A stretch of 64,000 nucleotides of DNA from Closterium sp. Naga37s-1 (taxonomy: Eukaryota; Streptophyta; Zygnematophyceae; Desmidiales; Closteriaceae), in NCBI GenBank assembly GCA_947471745.1, contig CANJKZ010000820.1, forward strand, positions 4,059,001 through 4,123,000, given 5' to 3'. The notes below the pieces were generated by a model. It worked only from the letters and a program-made list of their open reading frames with translations. It searched no databases and had not been told where the DNA came from. Each line of letters opens with the position of its first letter. Positions within the stretch are counted from its first letter, which is position 1. The translations under genes were made by a program, and so were the position numbers. Positions 46,640-56,286 of this stretch are shown here, one piece after another.

Positions 46640-49600
46640 TCAAGGGGCGAGCAATACAGCACAAGCGACTGCCAGCAGCAGACGCACCAACACAGCTACG
46701 ACCCCTATACGACCCATAGATGACGAGGCAGCACTGTATGGAAGCACAAGCGGCGCCCTGCCACCCGCACCGGACCCACCATCCATCAAGTTCAGCAGGC
46801 CGCCATTGCCATTTGGATCATTACCAGACAAACCGTTTGCGGCAGGATTCAAAGAGGGGTTTACGCCATTCGAGCCCCCACTTTGTGCTGGGTTTTGTGA
46901 GGCAAGATTGGCGCCTGGGGCATTCAGGTCCGGTAACGGGCCTCCTTGGTTCGGGTTGGCTCTGTTGGCGCTTCCAGCCAGGCCCGGGATGAGAGAGGCG
47001 AGCCAATCAGAGCTCTCCGGAAAGGCTTCTGCAGCAGCTGCTGCTGTGTCTGCTGCAGCAGCAGCAGCATCTATGGGGTCTGTGGTCTGCGCTGCTGAGT
47101 GTAGGATCTGGGAGCCTGCAGTACAGCGGGCGATGTAGGAGGGGGAAGGTGGATGCATGAGATGGATGGGTCCAGAGGAGTGGATGGGCAACGGAGGGGT
47201 GGGATCTGCACAAGCTAGTTCCAAGAGGATACGGGGGAAGGCTCAGGCAGCACAAGCAGGGTGATGCTGCACAGCACAGTGCTGGGCGAGAGGTGGTCCA
47301 TGGAATGGCAGATGGCATAGTGCTGGGCTTGGCCAATGCGGTTGTAACTTGTAAGGACGTGGCATGCGATGCAGAGCAGTGGGATAGCACAGCGCGACAC
47401 ACAGCAACAAAGCAACAGAAATCCGGCTGTAGACTCCAAAAGCTCACACACACAGCTCAGAGCTTTTCAAAACTGACATCGATAACACTGAATCCAGCTG
47501 CAGAAGCCAGTATGGCGCGTCAGAGGGCGCGGCGCTTTGAAAGGTGTGAGAAGGGGCAAGGGGTGAGGCAGGGTAAGGGGTGAGGAGGGGCAAGGGGTGA
47601 GGCGGGGCGAGGGGTGAGGCGGGGCGAGGGGTGAGGCGGGGAGGGAGAGGAGGGCTCACATTGGGAGGGCAGCCAGCGCACGGTGTTGGCCTCCACGTCA
47701 AACTCCACCAGCAGATTGCGCAGCGCTAGGTCTGGGGGGAGGTGGGGGGAGCACAGCAGGAAGAGGGATTAGGGCAAGATGGGCAAGAGAGGGGGACAGA
47801 GTGCACCCCTGTTGGCCTCCGCGTCAAACTCCACCCGCAGATTGCGCAGCGCTAGGTCTGCACATAGCACCCAGAGGCCACACTGGGGAGAGATTCACAT
47901 GACGCTGGTTAGGGTGAAGTTGGTGAGATTTGAGATTCAGATTTGGGATTGAGCAAAAGCGTGCCAACCAGGGCATGCCAGCAGAAGTTGTACAGAACAG
48001 CGCAATGCAGTGCAAGGTAGCCAAAAAACAGATGTAGCGGTATGGTAAGGAAAGACCCCACCTACCTCCTCCACTTGTTCTTTTGATCCACTCCCAGTAT
48101 TGCCCCTCTCCCCTCATCTCCATCCTCTCCTGCCATTCCCCCGCCCCTCACATCACGTACCATCCATCCCATCCCTCCTACACCCACCTTTGCTTCAGTT
48201 TCCCTTCCTCACCCCTCTCCTCCGCTCCCCTGCTTTCCCTCCTCTCCTCACCTCACCCTTTCCCCCCCATCCTCCTCTTCTCCTCTCACCCCTCCGCTCC
48301 ATCCCTTACTCTCCTCCGTGTTCCCCCCCGTCCACTCACCGCCCAGCACAGCAAGGGAGTAGTCGGGACCGGCGCTCTGCCACGCAATGCACGGCACCTC
48401 GAAGCCCTGGGAGGACGAGAAGGGGGGTACAGGGTTGACAGGAGGGGAATGAGCGGGCGGAGGGCAACAGGCGGGTTGAAGGGGATGAGTGGGCGGAACG
48501 GCCAGCGTGCTGCCAAGCAATGCACGGCACCTCAAAGCCCTGGAAGGACGAGAAGGGGGGGCACGGGCGGGCAGAGGAGAATGAGTGTGCGGACGAGAAG
48601 GAATGAGCGGAAGGGTCGCATGGACGCTTGTGCTGTGTGCGAGCGGACACGGCCACCATGCAATTTCCTTGCATGTCACAGCATTGGGTCGGCATGGCAT
48701 TGCATGTCATAGACATCCAAACCCATCCCACATCCCATCCCACCGCACCCCACCCAGTCCCGAGCGTACAGCAGTGGTGGCGAGGAGCAGGATGTAGTTT
48801 TCGGGCGGCAGCACCATGCGAGCCCCGGTGCCGAACGTGAGAGTCAGGTCCGGGAAGAGATAGCGCGCGCGGGGCCAGGGGAGCCTGGAGGGAGCGGCAA
48901 GGAGGGAGGCGCGGCGAGGTACAGAGAGTATAGGAGGGGAGAATAATGGAGCACAACAGGTCACTTGGCGAGAGTGTGGGAGGATAGAAACATGATGAAG
49001 GGGGTGGGGAAATTGAGCAAGGGAGGACGAGAGTTTGCAACTGGGGCGCCAGCGGGATGGGGGGAATGTGGCGGAGAGGGCTGTAACGTACCTGCCGTCC
49101 CCCAGGTTGTAGCAGAAGTGGCCCTCTGTCTGCGCGAAGGCAAGCAGCGGCAAGTCAATGGCTTGCACTAACTGGCAGGGGAACGGGCGGAACGGGTACG
49201 GTGCAGGGGAAAAAGGGGTGTGTTAAGGGAGCATGGGTCAGGGGACAAGGGAAAGGGGGTAGGGAATAGGGACAGGGCCAAGGAAGTGGGGGAAGGAAGT
49301 GGTGTAAAAGACGATGAGTGAGCGGGCAAGGCAGGGGGGAAAACAGGCATGTGAGACAGCACGCATTGGGCACAAAGGAGGGAGGGTGCAGTATGGGAGA
49401 GGGGTTGCGACATAGGAGGGGGTGCGGCATGGGAGGGGGTGCGGCATGGGAGGGGGTGCGGCATGGGAGGGGGTGCGGCATGGGAGGGGGTGCGGTATGG
49501 GAGGGGATGCAGCATGGGAGGGGATGCGGCATGGGAGGGGATGCGGTATGGGAGGAGGAATGCTGTTGAGTCAAGTGAAATAGCAGGTTTAAAGGTGCGG

Positions 49601-52600
49601 CGCTCACAGCAGCAGTGAGCGTCTGGTAGAGCGGGTCGGGCAGGTATGTGAGCGACTTTTGAGGCGACCCAAGAGTAAGAGTCAGGTCAGGGGAGAGCGG
49701 CACTCACGGCGGCAGTAAGAGTTTGGTAGAGCGAGTCCGGGAGGTATGTGAGCGACGTGCCGCTGTCCAACACGCACGGCACCATCCCTGCCGCTGCCGA
49801 GCCTGTCGATGCCGAGCCAGTCGATGCCGAGCCAGTCGATGCCGAGCCTGTCGATGCCGAGCCTGTCGATGCCGAGCCTGTCGATGCCGAGCCTGTCGAT
49901 GCCGAACCTGTCGATGCCGAGCCTGTCGATGCCGAACCTGTGACGTTGCCCGCTGGCGCAGCAAGCGAGGAGGTGGTTTGAGCAGCAGCAGCAGCAGCAG
50001 CGGCTTCAGCATCCCTGGCAGCAGCGGCAGCAGAAGGGACGGCAGCGGCGACGGCGGGTTGCCACGCAATGGGCACACCGGCGATGGCGATGCCTGCCAG
50101 GCCGATCATATACTGCGTGCTGCATTGCGCGATGGGGGGAGAGAGGGTGATGCGGGCACACACAAAGTTCGGTTCCGAGGGATAGAGTGGGACAGGATGC
50201 GACGCAAGGGGGACACCAGCAATGGCGATGGCGATGGCGATGCCTGCCAGGCCGATCAAATACTGCGTGCTGTATTGCGCGTTGGGGGGCAGAGAAGGAG
50301 AGGGGAGGCCGGGGGCAGAAACGTTGTTTTGCAGGGTGGAAGGACGGAGTAACGGAGAAACAAGGGCGGGACAGTTATCGAGGTGCCTCAAAGGATGGCG
50401 GGTTGCGAGGGCGATGGGCACACCAGCAACGGCGATGCCCGCCAGGCCGATCATGCCCTGCGTGCTGCCGTGCGTAGGGGGGGGAGGGGAAAGGGAGGGG
50501 CCATGGAGGGGTCATGTACGGTTTGCAGGGATAGAGAGGGGAGAGAGGGTGATGCGGGCACGGGGGGAGATGGAAGGGAGAGGGGAGAGAGGGTGGGTGC
50601 GGGGAGGGGGGAGGTCATGCGGGCATGGGGGAGATGAGCGATTTTACAGGGAATGGTGGATGCATGAGTGGCAGGGATGAGTAGGGCGGCATGGTGGATG
50701 TGATGCTGTGGCGAGACAGAGAGGGGAGGAAAGGAGTAGCAGGCAGAGAGAGGGAGAGAGTGAGAGTGGGAGTGGGAGTGAGAGAGAGTGAGTGTGGGAG
50801 TGCGAGAGAGTGAGAGTGTGATTGGAAGCGAGGGAGAGTTGAAGCGACCGAGGTCAGGTGCCGACCTGTCGGGTTTGTCCCACAGCGCCGTCTGCTGCCA
50901 CACGCCCCGCACACCCCCCACCCCCCCTCCACGCCCCCCACGGCCCCCACGCCCCCCACCCCCCCTCCACGCCCCCACCCCCCGCACGCCCCGCCCGGCC
51001 CTCAGAGCGAGGGGCATACCTGTCGGGTTTGTCCCACAGCGCCGTCTGCTGCCACACGCCCCGCACGCCGCTCAGCGCGCCCGCGGACGACACGCGCCCG
51101 AGGAACAGCGCGCCGCCGCCCTCCGGCCCGCCCAGGCAGTGCGCGAACGCGTGCGGCAGCGCGTGCTGCGCGCCGAGCTGCGCAAGCAGGGACGACGCGC
51201 CGCGGCCCAGGCCCATCACGCCGTCGACCGTCAGCGGGCCGTCTAAAAGATTGCCGGACTGGTTGAACCCGCAACCGAACGTCACGACCGGCCGGTACTT
51301 GGTGCCGCTCGCTGACGCGTTCGCGCTGCTTCCCTGAGTTTCATCCCCGCTATTAGCAACCCCGCTGCTTCCCTGCGTTTCATCCCCGTTATTTGCAGCC
51401 CCGCCGCTTTCGCTCGCCGAGGCTGCGCGTTGAGCCGCCACTTCCTGGCCAATCCTCCGCGGCTCCACGATGTTGAGCTCGCCGGGGTTACCACTCTCGC
51501 TACTCTCGCCAGGCACCGGGTTACCACTCGTCCTCGCCACCCCAGCCACTCCACCTGCTCCCCCTCCCAAGGGCTCACTGGCGGTCGACGGCAGGTCCCC
51601 GCTTCTCCCATTCCCCTCGGGCCCACTTTCTCCAGTCCCACCCCCCCCGGGTCCCACGGGTCGCTCGCTGGGGGTCCACGGCAGGTGCAGCACGTCGCGC
51701 ATGAGCACGCCCACGGACGCGCTGCCGTCCGCGTAGCGCAGCATGTACAGACACGTGGCGGCCGGCACGGCGGCCGCCGTCGCGACGGCCGGCGACGGGC
51801 AGCCGCGCAGGACGTTGTCGGAGAGGTGGTAGCGCGGACACTCTCGCGTCGCGCACGGGAGGAGGTGATTGGAGGAAGATTGCGACGCGTTGAACGGTGG
51901 GTTCAACGTCTGGCGAATGGGAGCGAGGCGGAGATGTGGAAGTAGAGAGGGAGGAGGGAGGAGAGGAAGGGAGGGGTCGGTAGGGTTGAGGGGGAACGAG
52001 AGGGAAAATAAGGGGAGAGGGGAATTGCGAGGAAAAGCGCGTGCATTATAAGTTTTTACGAGTAATTTGATTATCGGGTATTGGCGTGTAGTGGCTTCTC
52101 AATGGCGTGCTGTTCAGCATTTACTTTCAAGAAGCACGATCAAGGCGCACACTGTCGTGATTCGGCTCGAAATGGGATGAGGGGGAATAGCGAGGCGTCG
52201 AGTTATGAGACGGAGACAGGGAACGGATTGACAGTGGTGCTAAATCGGATTTTTTTTGTTTTTTTCTATTTTTTCAAACGCAACCACCGAGCGCTCTTTA
52301 GACGCAACCACTATAACGAGCCCGTGTGCGACTCTCACCGCGACTTGCGAGCGCGTGGCGCATTTGAGGCACGGCTGGCACGCAACCCAGAGCAGGTCGC
52401 TGCCCGTGTCCACCTGCACGTTGAACAACTGCGGCGGCGAGCCCAGCGCCACCGACGCGAAGTACAGCCTGGAAGAGAGGGAAGGGGCGGGGGCGTAGAG
52501 GAGGAGGGAAAGGGGACGGGAGATGGGTGGCCTTTTAGTCGCGTTTGATTCGCATCCGAGCTGGTCAAGCTCGCGTGTTGAACAGCTGCGGATGCGAGCT

Positions 52601-53206
52601 CAGAGACACCGACCCCGAAGTAACATGATGGGGACGGAGGGGGAAGGGGATGAAACAAACAGTCTTGTAAGGGCCCTAAAAAGAGGCCGAGTCTACAACG
52701 ACCTTCTTAGTCGACCTTGCGGTCGCAGGTTCATGTTGCTACCTGCGGGTACATTTCTTAGTCGACTTTTGCGCTCACCCTGCTATCTGCGGGTCCGCGT
52801 TGCCGACGAGTCCAAACACGACTTCCTCGTCATCGTCTCCGCTCTGCAGCCGCCTGTTCCCGCGTCGAACGCGCCGCAAGTCGCGCTGCACGGCCGCCAT
52901 GTGCGCCTCCCACCGCACGGTAACGAGCCCGCCGCGCGCCTTTCCATGATGTGCTCCGGATTTGAATTTGTGCGTCAAAGGAAAAGCTAAGGGCTGGAGA
53001 TGCTTGCTTCCGGGAGGCCCGGAAAGATGTTCAGGTATGTACAACCGGTTTCGGTGATCCTGATTTTTAGAATTCGGCGCTCCGTTATCCGCTTTATTTG
53101 GTCTGGCTGATTCAGAGAATAGAGAGGAACTGAATTCTACGGCTGCTGCTGAAGTGGCGAGCAACGCGCATGCGAGAAGCGGCAGTACGTGAGCTGGTAA
53201 AGCCAT
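46640..53206 (-). CDS. Aspartic protease (pepsin family A1), secreted, GPI-like tail
   Basis: Exons (minus): 53206-52779, 52468-52339, 51909-51020, 50119-49708, 49171-49092, 48884-48770, 48406-48340, 47731-47660, 47205-46640; phases close to 919 aa. It should hydrolyse proteins with two aspartates at an acid pH. A signal peptide opens it ([20 protein letters not shown]). The first active site is [15 protein letters not shown] (Asp 163), the flap-like region [11 protein letters not shown] follows, then FGCGFNQSG and [16 protein letters not shown], and the second active site [12 protein letters not shown] (Asp 600). [15 protein letters not shown] near the end of exon 8 is the usual last strand of the domain. 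Exon 9 adds an Asn/Pro/Gly-rich stalk and a hydrophobic C-terminus ([19 protein letters not shown]), as in GPI-anchored plant proteases. Low-complexity inserts (Ala-rich; repeated GSAST) make it longer than the usual 450-600 aa. Copies of exon edges lie in most introns. Confidence 0.87.
47731..47875 (-). repeat. Duplicated start of protease exon 8 with its 3' splice site
   Basis: cag followed by the start coding DLALRNLxVEFD occurs at 47731 and 47857, 126 bp apart. About 55 bp are nearly identical. Confidence 0.85.
48406..48560 (-). repeat. Duplicated start of protease exon 7 with its 3' splice site
   Basis: The start coding [10 protein letters not shown], preceded by ccag, occurs at 48406 and 48539, 133 bp apart. 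The outer copy diverges after about 40 bp. Confidence 0.85.
49608..49790 (-). repeat. Duplicated end of protease exon 4 with its 5' splice site
   Basis: The block coding [17 protein letters not shown] followed by gtgag occurs twice, with donors after 49708 and 49608 (100 bp apart). The outer copy keeps the donor (gtgagcg) and about 60 bp of exon, but not the catalytic Asp codon. Confidence 0.87.
49795..49945 (-). repeat. 15-bp coding minisatellite (GSAST repeats)
   Basis: About nine copies of a 15-bp unit (gtcgatgccgagcct in window orientation) inside protease exon 4, coding for a run of GSAST pentapeptides just before the second active site. The period keeps the frame. Confidence 0.92.
50119..50480 (-). 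repeat. Three copies of the start of protease exon 4 with 3' splice site
   Basis: cag followed by the start coding [17 protein letters not shown] begins at 50119, 50269 and 50464 (spacing 150 and 195 bp). The middle copy has gained a few extra ggcgat units. All three keep an AG acceptor after a gcgcaat or gcacgg tract. Confidence 0.87.
50866..51066 (-). repeat. Duplicated end of protease exon 3 with its 5' splice site
   Basis: The block coding [12 protein letters not shown] ending in acag/gt occurs with donors after 51020 (gtatgc) and 50866 (gtcggc), 154 bp apart. The last 47 bp of exon are identical in the two copies. Confidence 0.88.
52575..52626 (-). repeat. Decayed copy of the start of protease exon 2
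   Basis: This stretch, 157 bp upstream in the gene from exon 2, matches the first 50 bp of that exon at about three-quarters of positions (gttgaacarctgcgg .. gaccccgaagtaaca). Its acceptor is no longer clear. A similar decayed copy of the end of exon 1 lies at about 52706-52755. Confidence 0.65.
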
Positions 53207-54411
53207 GAAGAGATGCGGAGTCGAGAGTGGTTTGGCGCCATCAGCACTTGGTATCAGTCACAATGGCCAAATTAAGTATATGCATGGCGACCCGCGGCAT
53301 AAGGTTGAGTGACAGTCTCAGCAATGACGAGCAACGACGGAGAATCTGTCGCTCGATTCGAGGTTATTACCGATGTGTTCTTCGAACATCACGCTGCTAA
53401 GCTTAGCACACCGTGACAGGATGACAGGTTTGATATGTGTTGGTAAGTGAAAAGCTGCGATAATGTTGAAACCTAAGACCAAGGGTAGCTCGCGTGGGGC
53501 CGGCTTGACGCTCGATTTTCCGCAACGCTATCCGCAACCTCGAATGCTCCGATGCGCGCCCTCGAAATCCACATCCGTGACTGCAATCGTCGCAGGACGA
53601 CGACGAAAGTCGGCTACGGGGTCCATGCGACTGAGGGCATATGCCATTTGGCCGTGCTCGGTGCTTCTCTTAGGTTGGGTTGGTCCAATGAATGTCGTCA
53701 ATGAGTCGCCCTTCGTCGTGAGACGCGGCTCACCTTTCCTATCAGCTTATCCACTCTGCACGCGACCACCTTCACGAAAAGGCTTCCCGCTGACCATGCG
53801 GCGAAGCTTGATGATTCACGACGACGCAAGCTTTACGCGAAGGCCGCACGATTGGTTGTCCAGGGAAAACGCGACTCCAGAAGCTTTGAATTCAGTTGAA
53901 GGACATTTTGAATGTGTCACATTCCCTGTGCTGGCGACTCGGGGGTGGTGTCATACTGCTACGTACATTGAATCTTTGCCTTCATATACTTTCTACGGAC
54001 TGTATATATATTATACCGTACTACTTCCAGCATTCAGTTTTATGACCAGCATCACAATTGAATGGATGTGATGTGAAGTTTCGTATATCGTATATAGATT
54101 TTCTTGCTTGATTACCAAATTAATAGACGAAGTAGAAAGTAATACTAAGGATGGACATAAGGGATTCAGATTTCCATAACATAGCAAGAGCAATGTAGCG
54201 TAGAACCAAGCAAGCAATGGACAAGGGCTTAGCTTATTCTGATAATTGGGGTCACCAAAAGCACTGCCTAAGGGAAGGGAGCACCTTCACTCCGTCCAAT
54301 AGTGCACCCCCAGAATCTTTATTCACAGCTCTTTTCACTTGTACGTTGTCATTCTCTAATCTCCAGCTCTGACCAAGGGTGGGGATCAAGTTGATCCGAC
54401 CAACTGGCCCT
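53207..54411. other. Intergenic region, protease promoter side
   Basis: It lies upstream of the protease start and downstream of the second CHRD stop, both minus genes. A 202-codon frame on the plus strand (53463-54071) has no family likeness and ends in AT-rich sequence; I do not call it. Confidence 0.45.
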
Positions 54412-55525
54412 TTACTTCCTGGAGAACTGGCCACGCACGGCGCCATCGGGGTACTTCTTGGTGTGGATATTCCCGTAGAACGTGTTGGGGTGCTTTCCGA
54501 TCTTGGTGAAAATCGCCTTCTCCGATTTAGAGAGCCACTTGTCCTCCCACATGGCGCCCTCACACAGCCACTCGGAGGCGCTGGTCTGCTTGTACTTGCA
54601 CGGCAGGTCCAGCAGCACGGGGTTGTTCTCGCCCTTCCTCCCCGGGTGGATGTGCGTCTTGGTGGGCGGCATCTCACCCTCCAGCTTCGACGCCTTCACC
54701 CAGTAATCCACCCACATGAGCTCGCCCTCCTTCCTGATCACACGTGGCACCACAGGTGTCAAGGGGGTGAGAAGAGGGAGTTAGAATCTGCTGTTGTACA
54801 TCGCAGGAGAGAGCGGCAGAGAGCGGCAGGGATTGGAGCCCATGTGTTCTCGACTTTGAAATTGGAAAGAAACTGTGCTCTTGGAGAAATGTACGCATGA
54901 AACGAGCTCTTGGAGAAATGGGCTCACGTGTCACAGTTGCAATGCGTGGCGTGGCGAACTTACTTGTAGAAGTCGAGCTTCATTTGCACCACGCCGCTCT
55001 TGTCACCAACGGCGTTCCTGGCAGCTTCGGAGTCATTCTTGGGAACCTCGTTGGCGCCAATCAGCTTCGCCGTGAAGGTGTCTGTTGGGGTGAGAACGAA
55101 CACAAGGGTGAGTTGAGCATTGGATTGTGCGGGTTCGGAAAAGAGGATGAAGGTTGCGGGAAAAGTGAGAACGAGAGCGAAGAACGACAGTCGGAATGGG
55201 GAAGCGCGAAGCACTGACTGGTTAATTCCGGGTCGTCGTGGTCTGCGTAGGCAAAAGCCACCAGCACCGCGACGAATGCTGCAAGCACGGAAACACACGC
55301 GAGGGAAGCACGGATCAGCTTAACATGCAGCGGAAATGCGTCAATCAGAGTGATTATGTGTCATAATAACAAACCGAATCACTGAGAGTTCGAATCGAAG
55401 TGCCAGTGCACGTTGCACGGGTCAGCAAGCAGCCAGCACGTTTTGAGCTCGGCGCGCATTGGCAGTACAGGGTACTAATAACGCTCACCTAAGAATAAGA
55501 CGCGGCGAGCTGAAGTGAAGGCCAT
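54412..55525 (-). CDS. Secreted CHRD-domain protein 2
   Basis: Exons (minus): 55525-55489, 55278-55219, 55081-54964, 54733-54412; total 178 aa. Exon lengths 37, 60, 118 and 322 nt compare with 37, 69, 118 and 322 in the paralogue at 30870-38489, and all intron positions and phases agree. A signal peptide (MAFTSARRV.. to AYA) is followed by the CHRD-like domain: FTAKLIGANEVP, KTHIHPGRKGENNP, GNIHTKKYPDGAVRGQF. Function as for the paralogue: an extracellular beta-sandwich module of unknown ligand. Intron 1 is 210 bp and free of insertions; its middle (gttattatgacaca) and end still align with the two intron pieces flanking the retrotransposon in the paralogue. The mature N-terminus is shorter and more acidic (DHDDPE). 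Confidence 0.85.
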
Positions 55526-55632
55526 AATCTGAAAGAGAGTTAACAAACTCGAATTGTAGGAGGAAACGGGTGGATTGCTTGAAGAGTGAAAGGCGGATTG
55601 TCGCTGAATTATTTTCTAGGGACTCGAACCCA

Positions 55633-55641
55633 CTTTATAGT
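55633..55641 (-). promoter_or_regulatory. TATA-like box of the second CHRD gene
   Basis: actataaag on the minus strand, 108 bp before the ATG at 55525, matching the box and its surroundings at 30764 in the paralogue. Confidence 0.62.
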
Positions 55642-56286
55642 CACGCTGAGAGCCCGTAACTATAGATTGGGAAAGACCCGTCGTCATGGCTTGCCGGTAC
55701 AGGCGGTAAGCAGGAGTGACGCGTGCGACTCGCTCGAAGCTGCAGCGAGGCGAAATCTCTTGTATAATTGCGAAACACTGGAGATTACGTGAGCTGACGG
55801 CGGAGAGTCGCGATTCGCCATTTTCCTCCCGTGTCTAGAATCGGGAATGAGAGTTTTCACCACCCCACTACAATAATTGCCGGCCCGGGCGAGTGTCATA
55901 GGTAGGGTACGGAGTCAAGCGTTGCGCAACATCGAGGCAAATATAAGGGCGACGTCAGGTTATGCATTTCACACGTGCTTACAGTTCCTGTATCGTGGTT
56001 CAGGACGGTCCAACACGGTGAAAAGCGGTTCTCGACAATTACCGCTCTTCACCTTGTTGAAACGAAATTTACCGGAGAGGGCGTACAAAAAGTTGTACAA
56101 CCTGACGTCGCCCTAATTGTAGGCCGTGATGAAAGAACCGTTAGTCATAGTGGTACACTTGTTTTAGATAATTATTGTAAACTGATTTATTTCTAGTTGT
56201 TATGGATACCGTAACAGAATATTAGGATTGCCAAGCAGCTGTGACAAATTGAATCTGTTGATATTCTCATCCAAGTGTACTGATAA
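55642..56286. other. Intergenic region upstream of CHRD 2
   Basis: It contains the rest of the shared CHRD promoter blocks (to about 55830) and the presumed 3' end of the HIT4-like gene. No further gene seen. Confidence 0.5.

Noticed and set aside
53463-54071. 202-codon plus-strand frame
   Set aside because: No family likeness, mixed composition ending in AT-rich sequence, no splice-supported partner exons; it lies between two minus genes.
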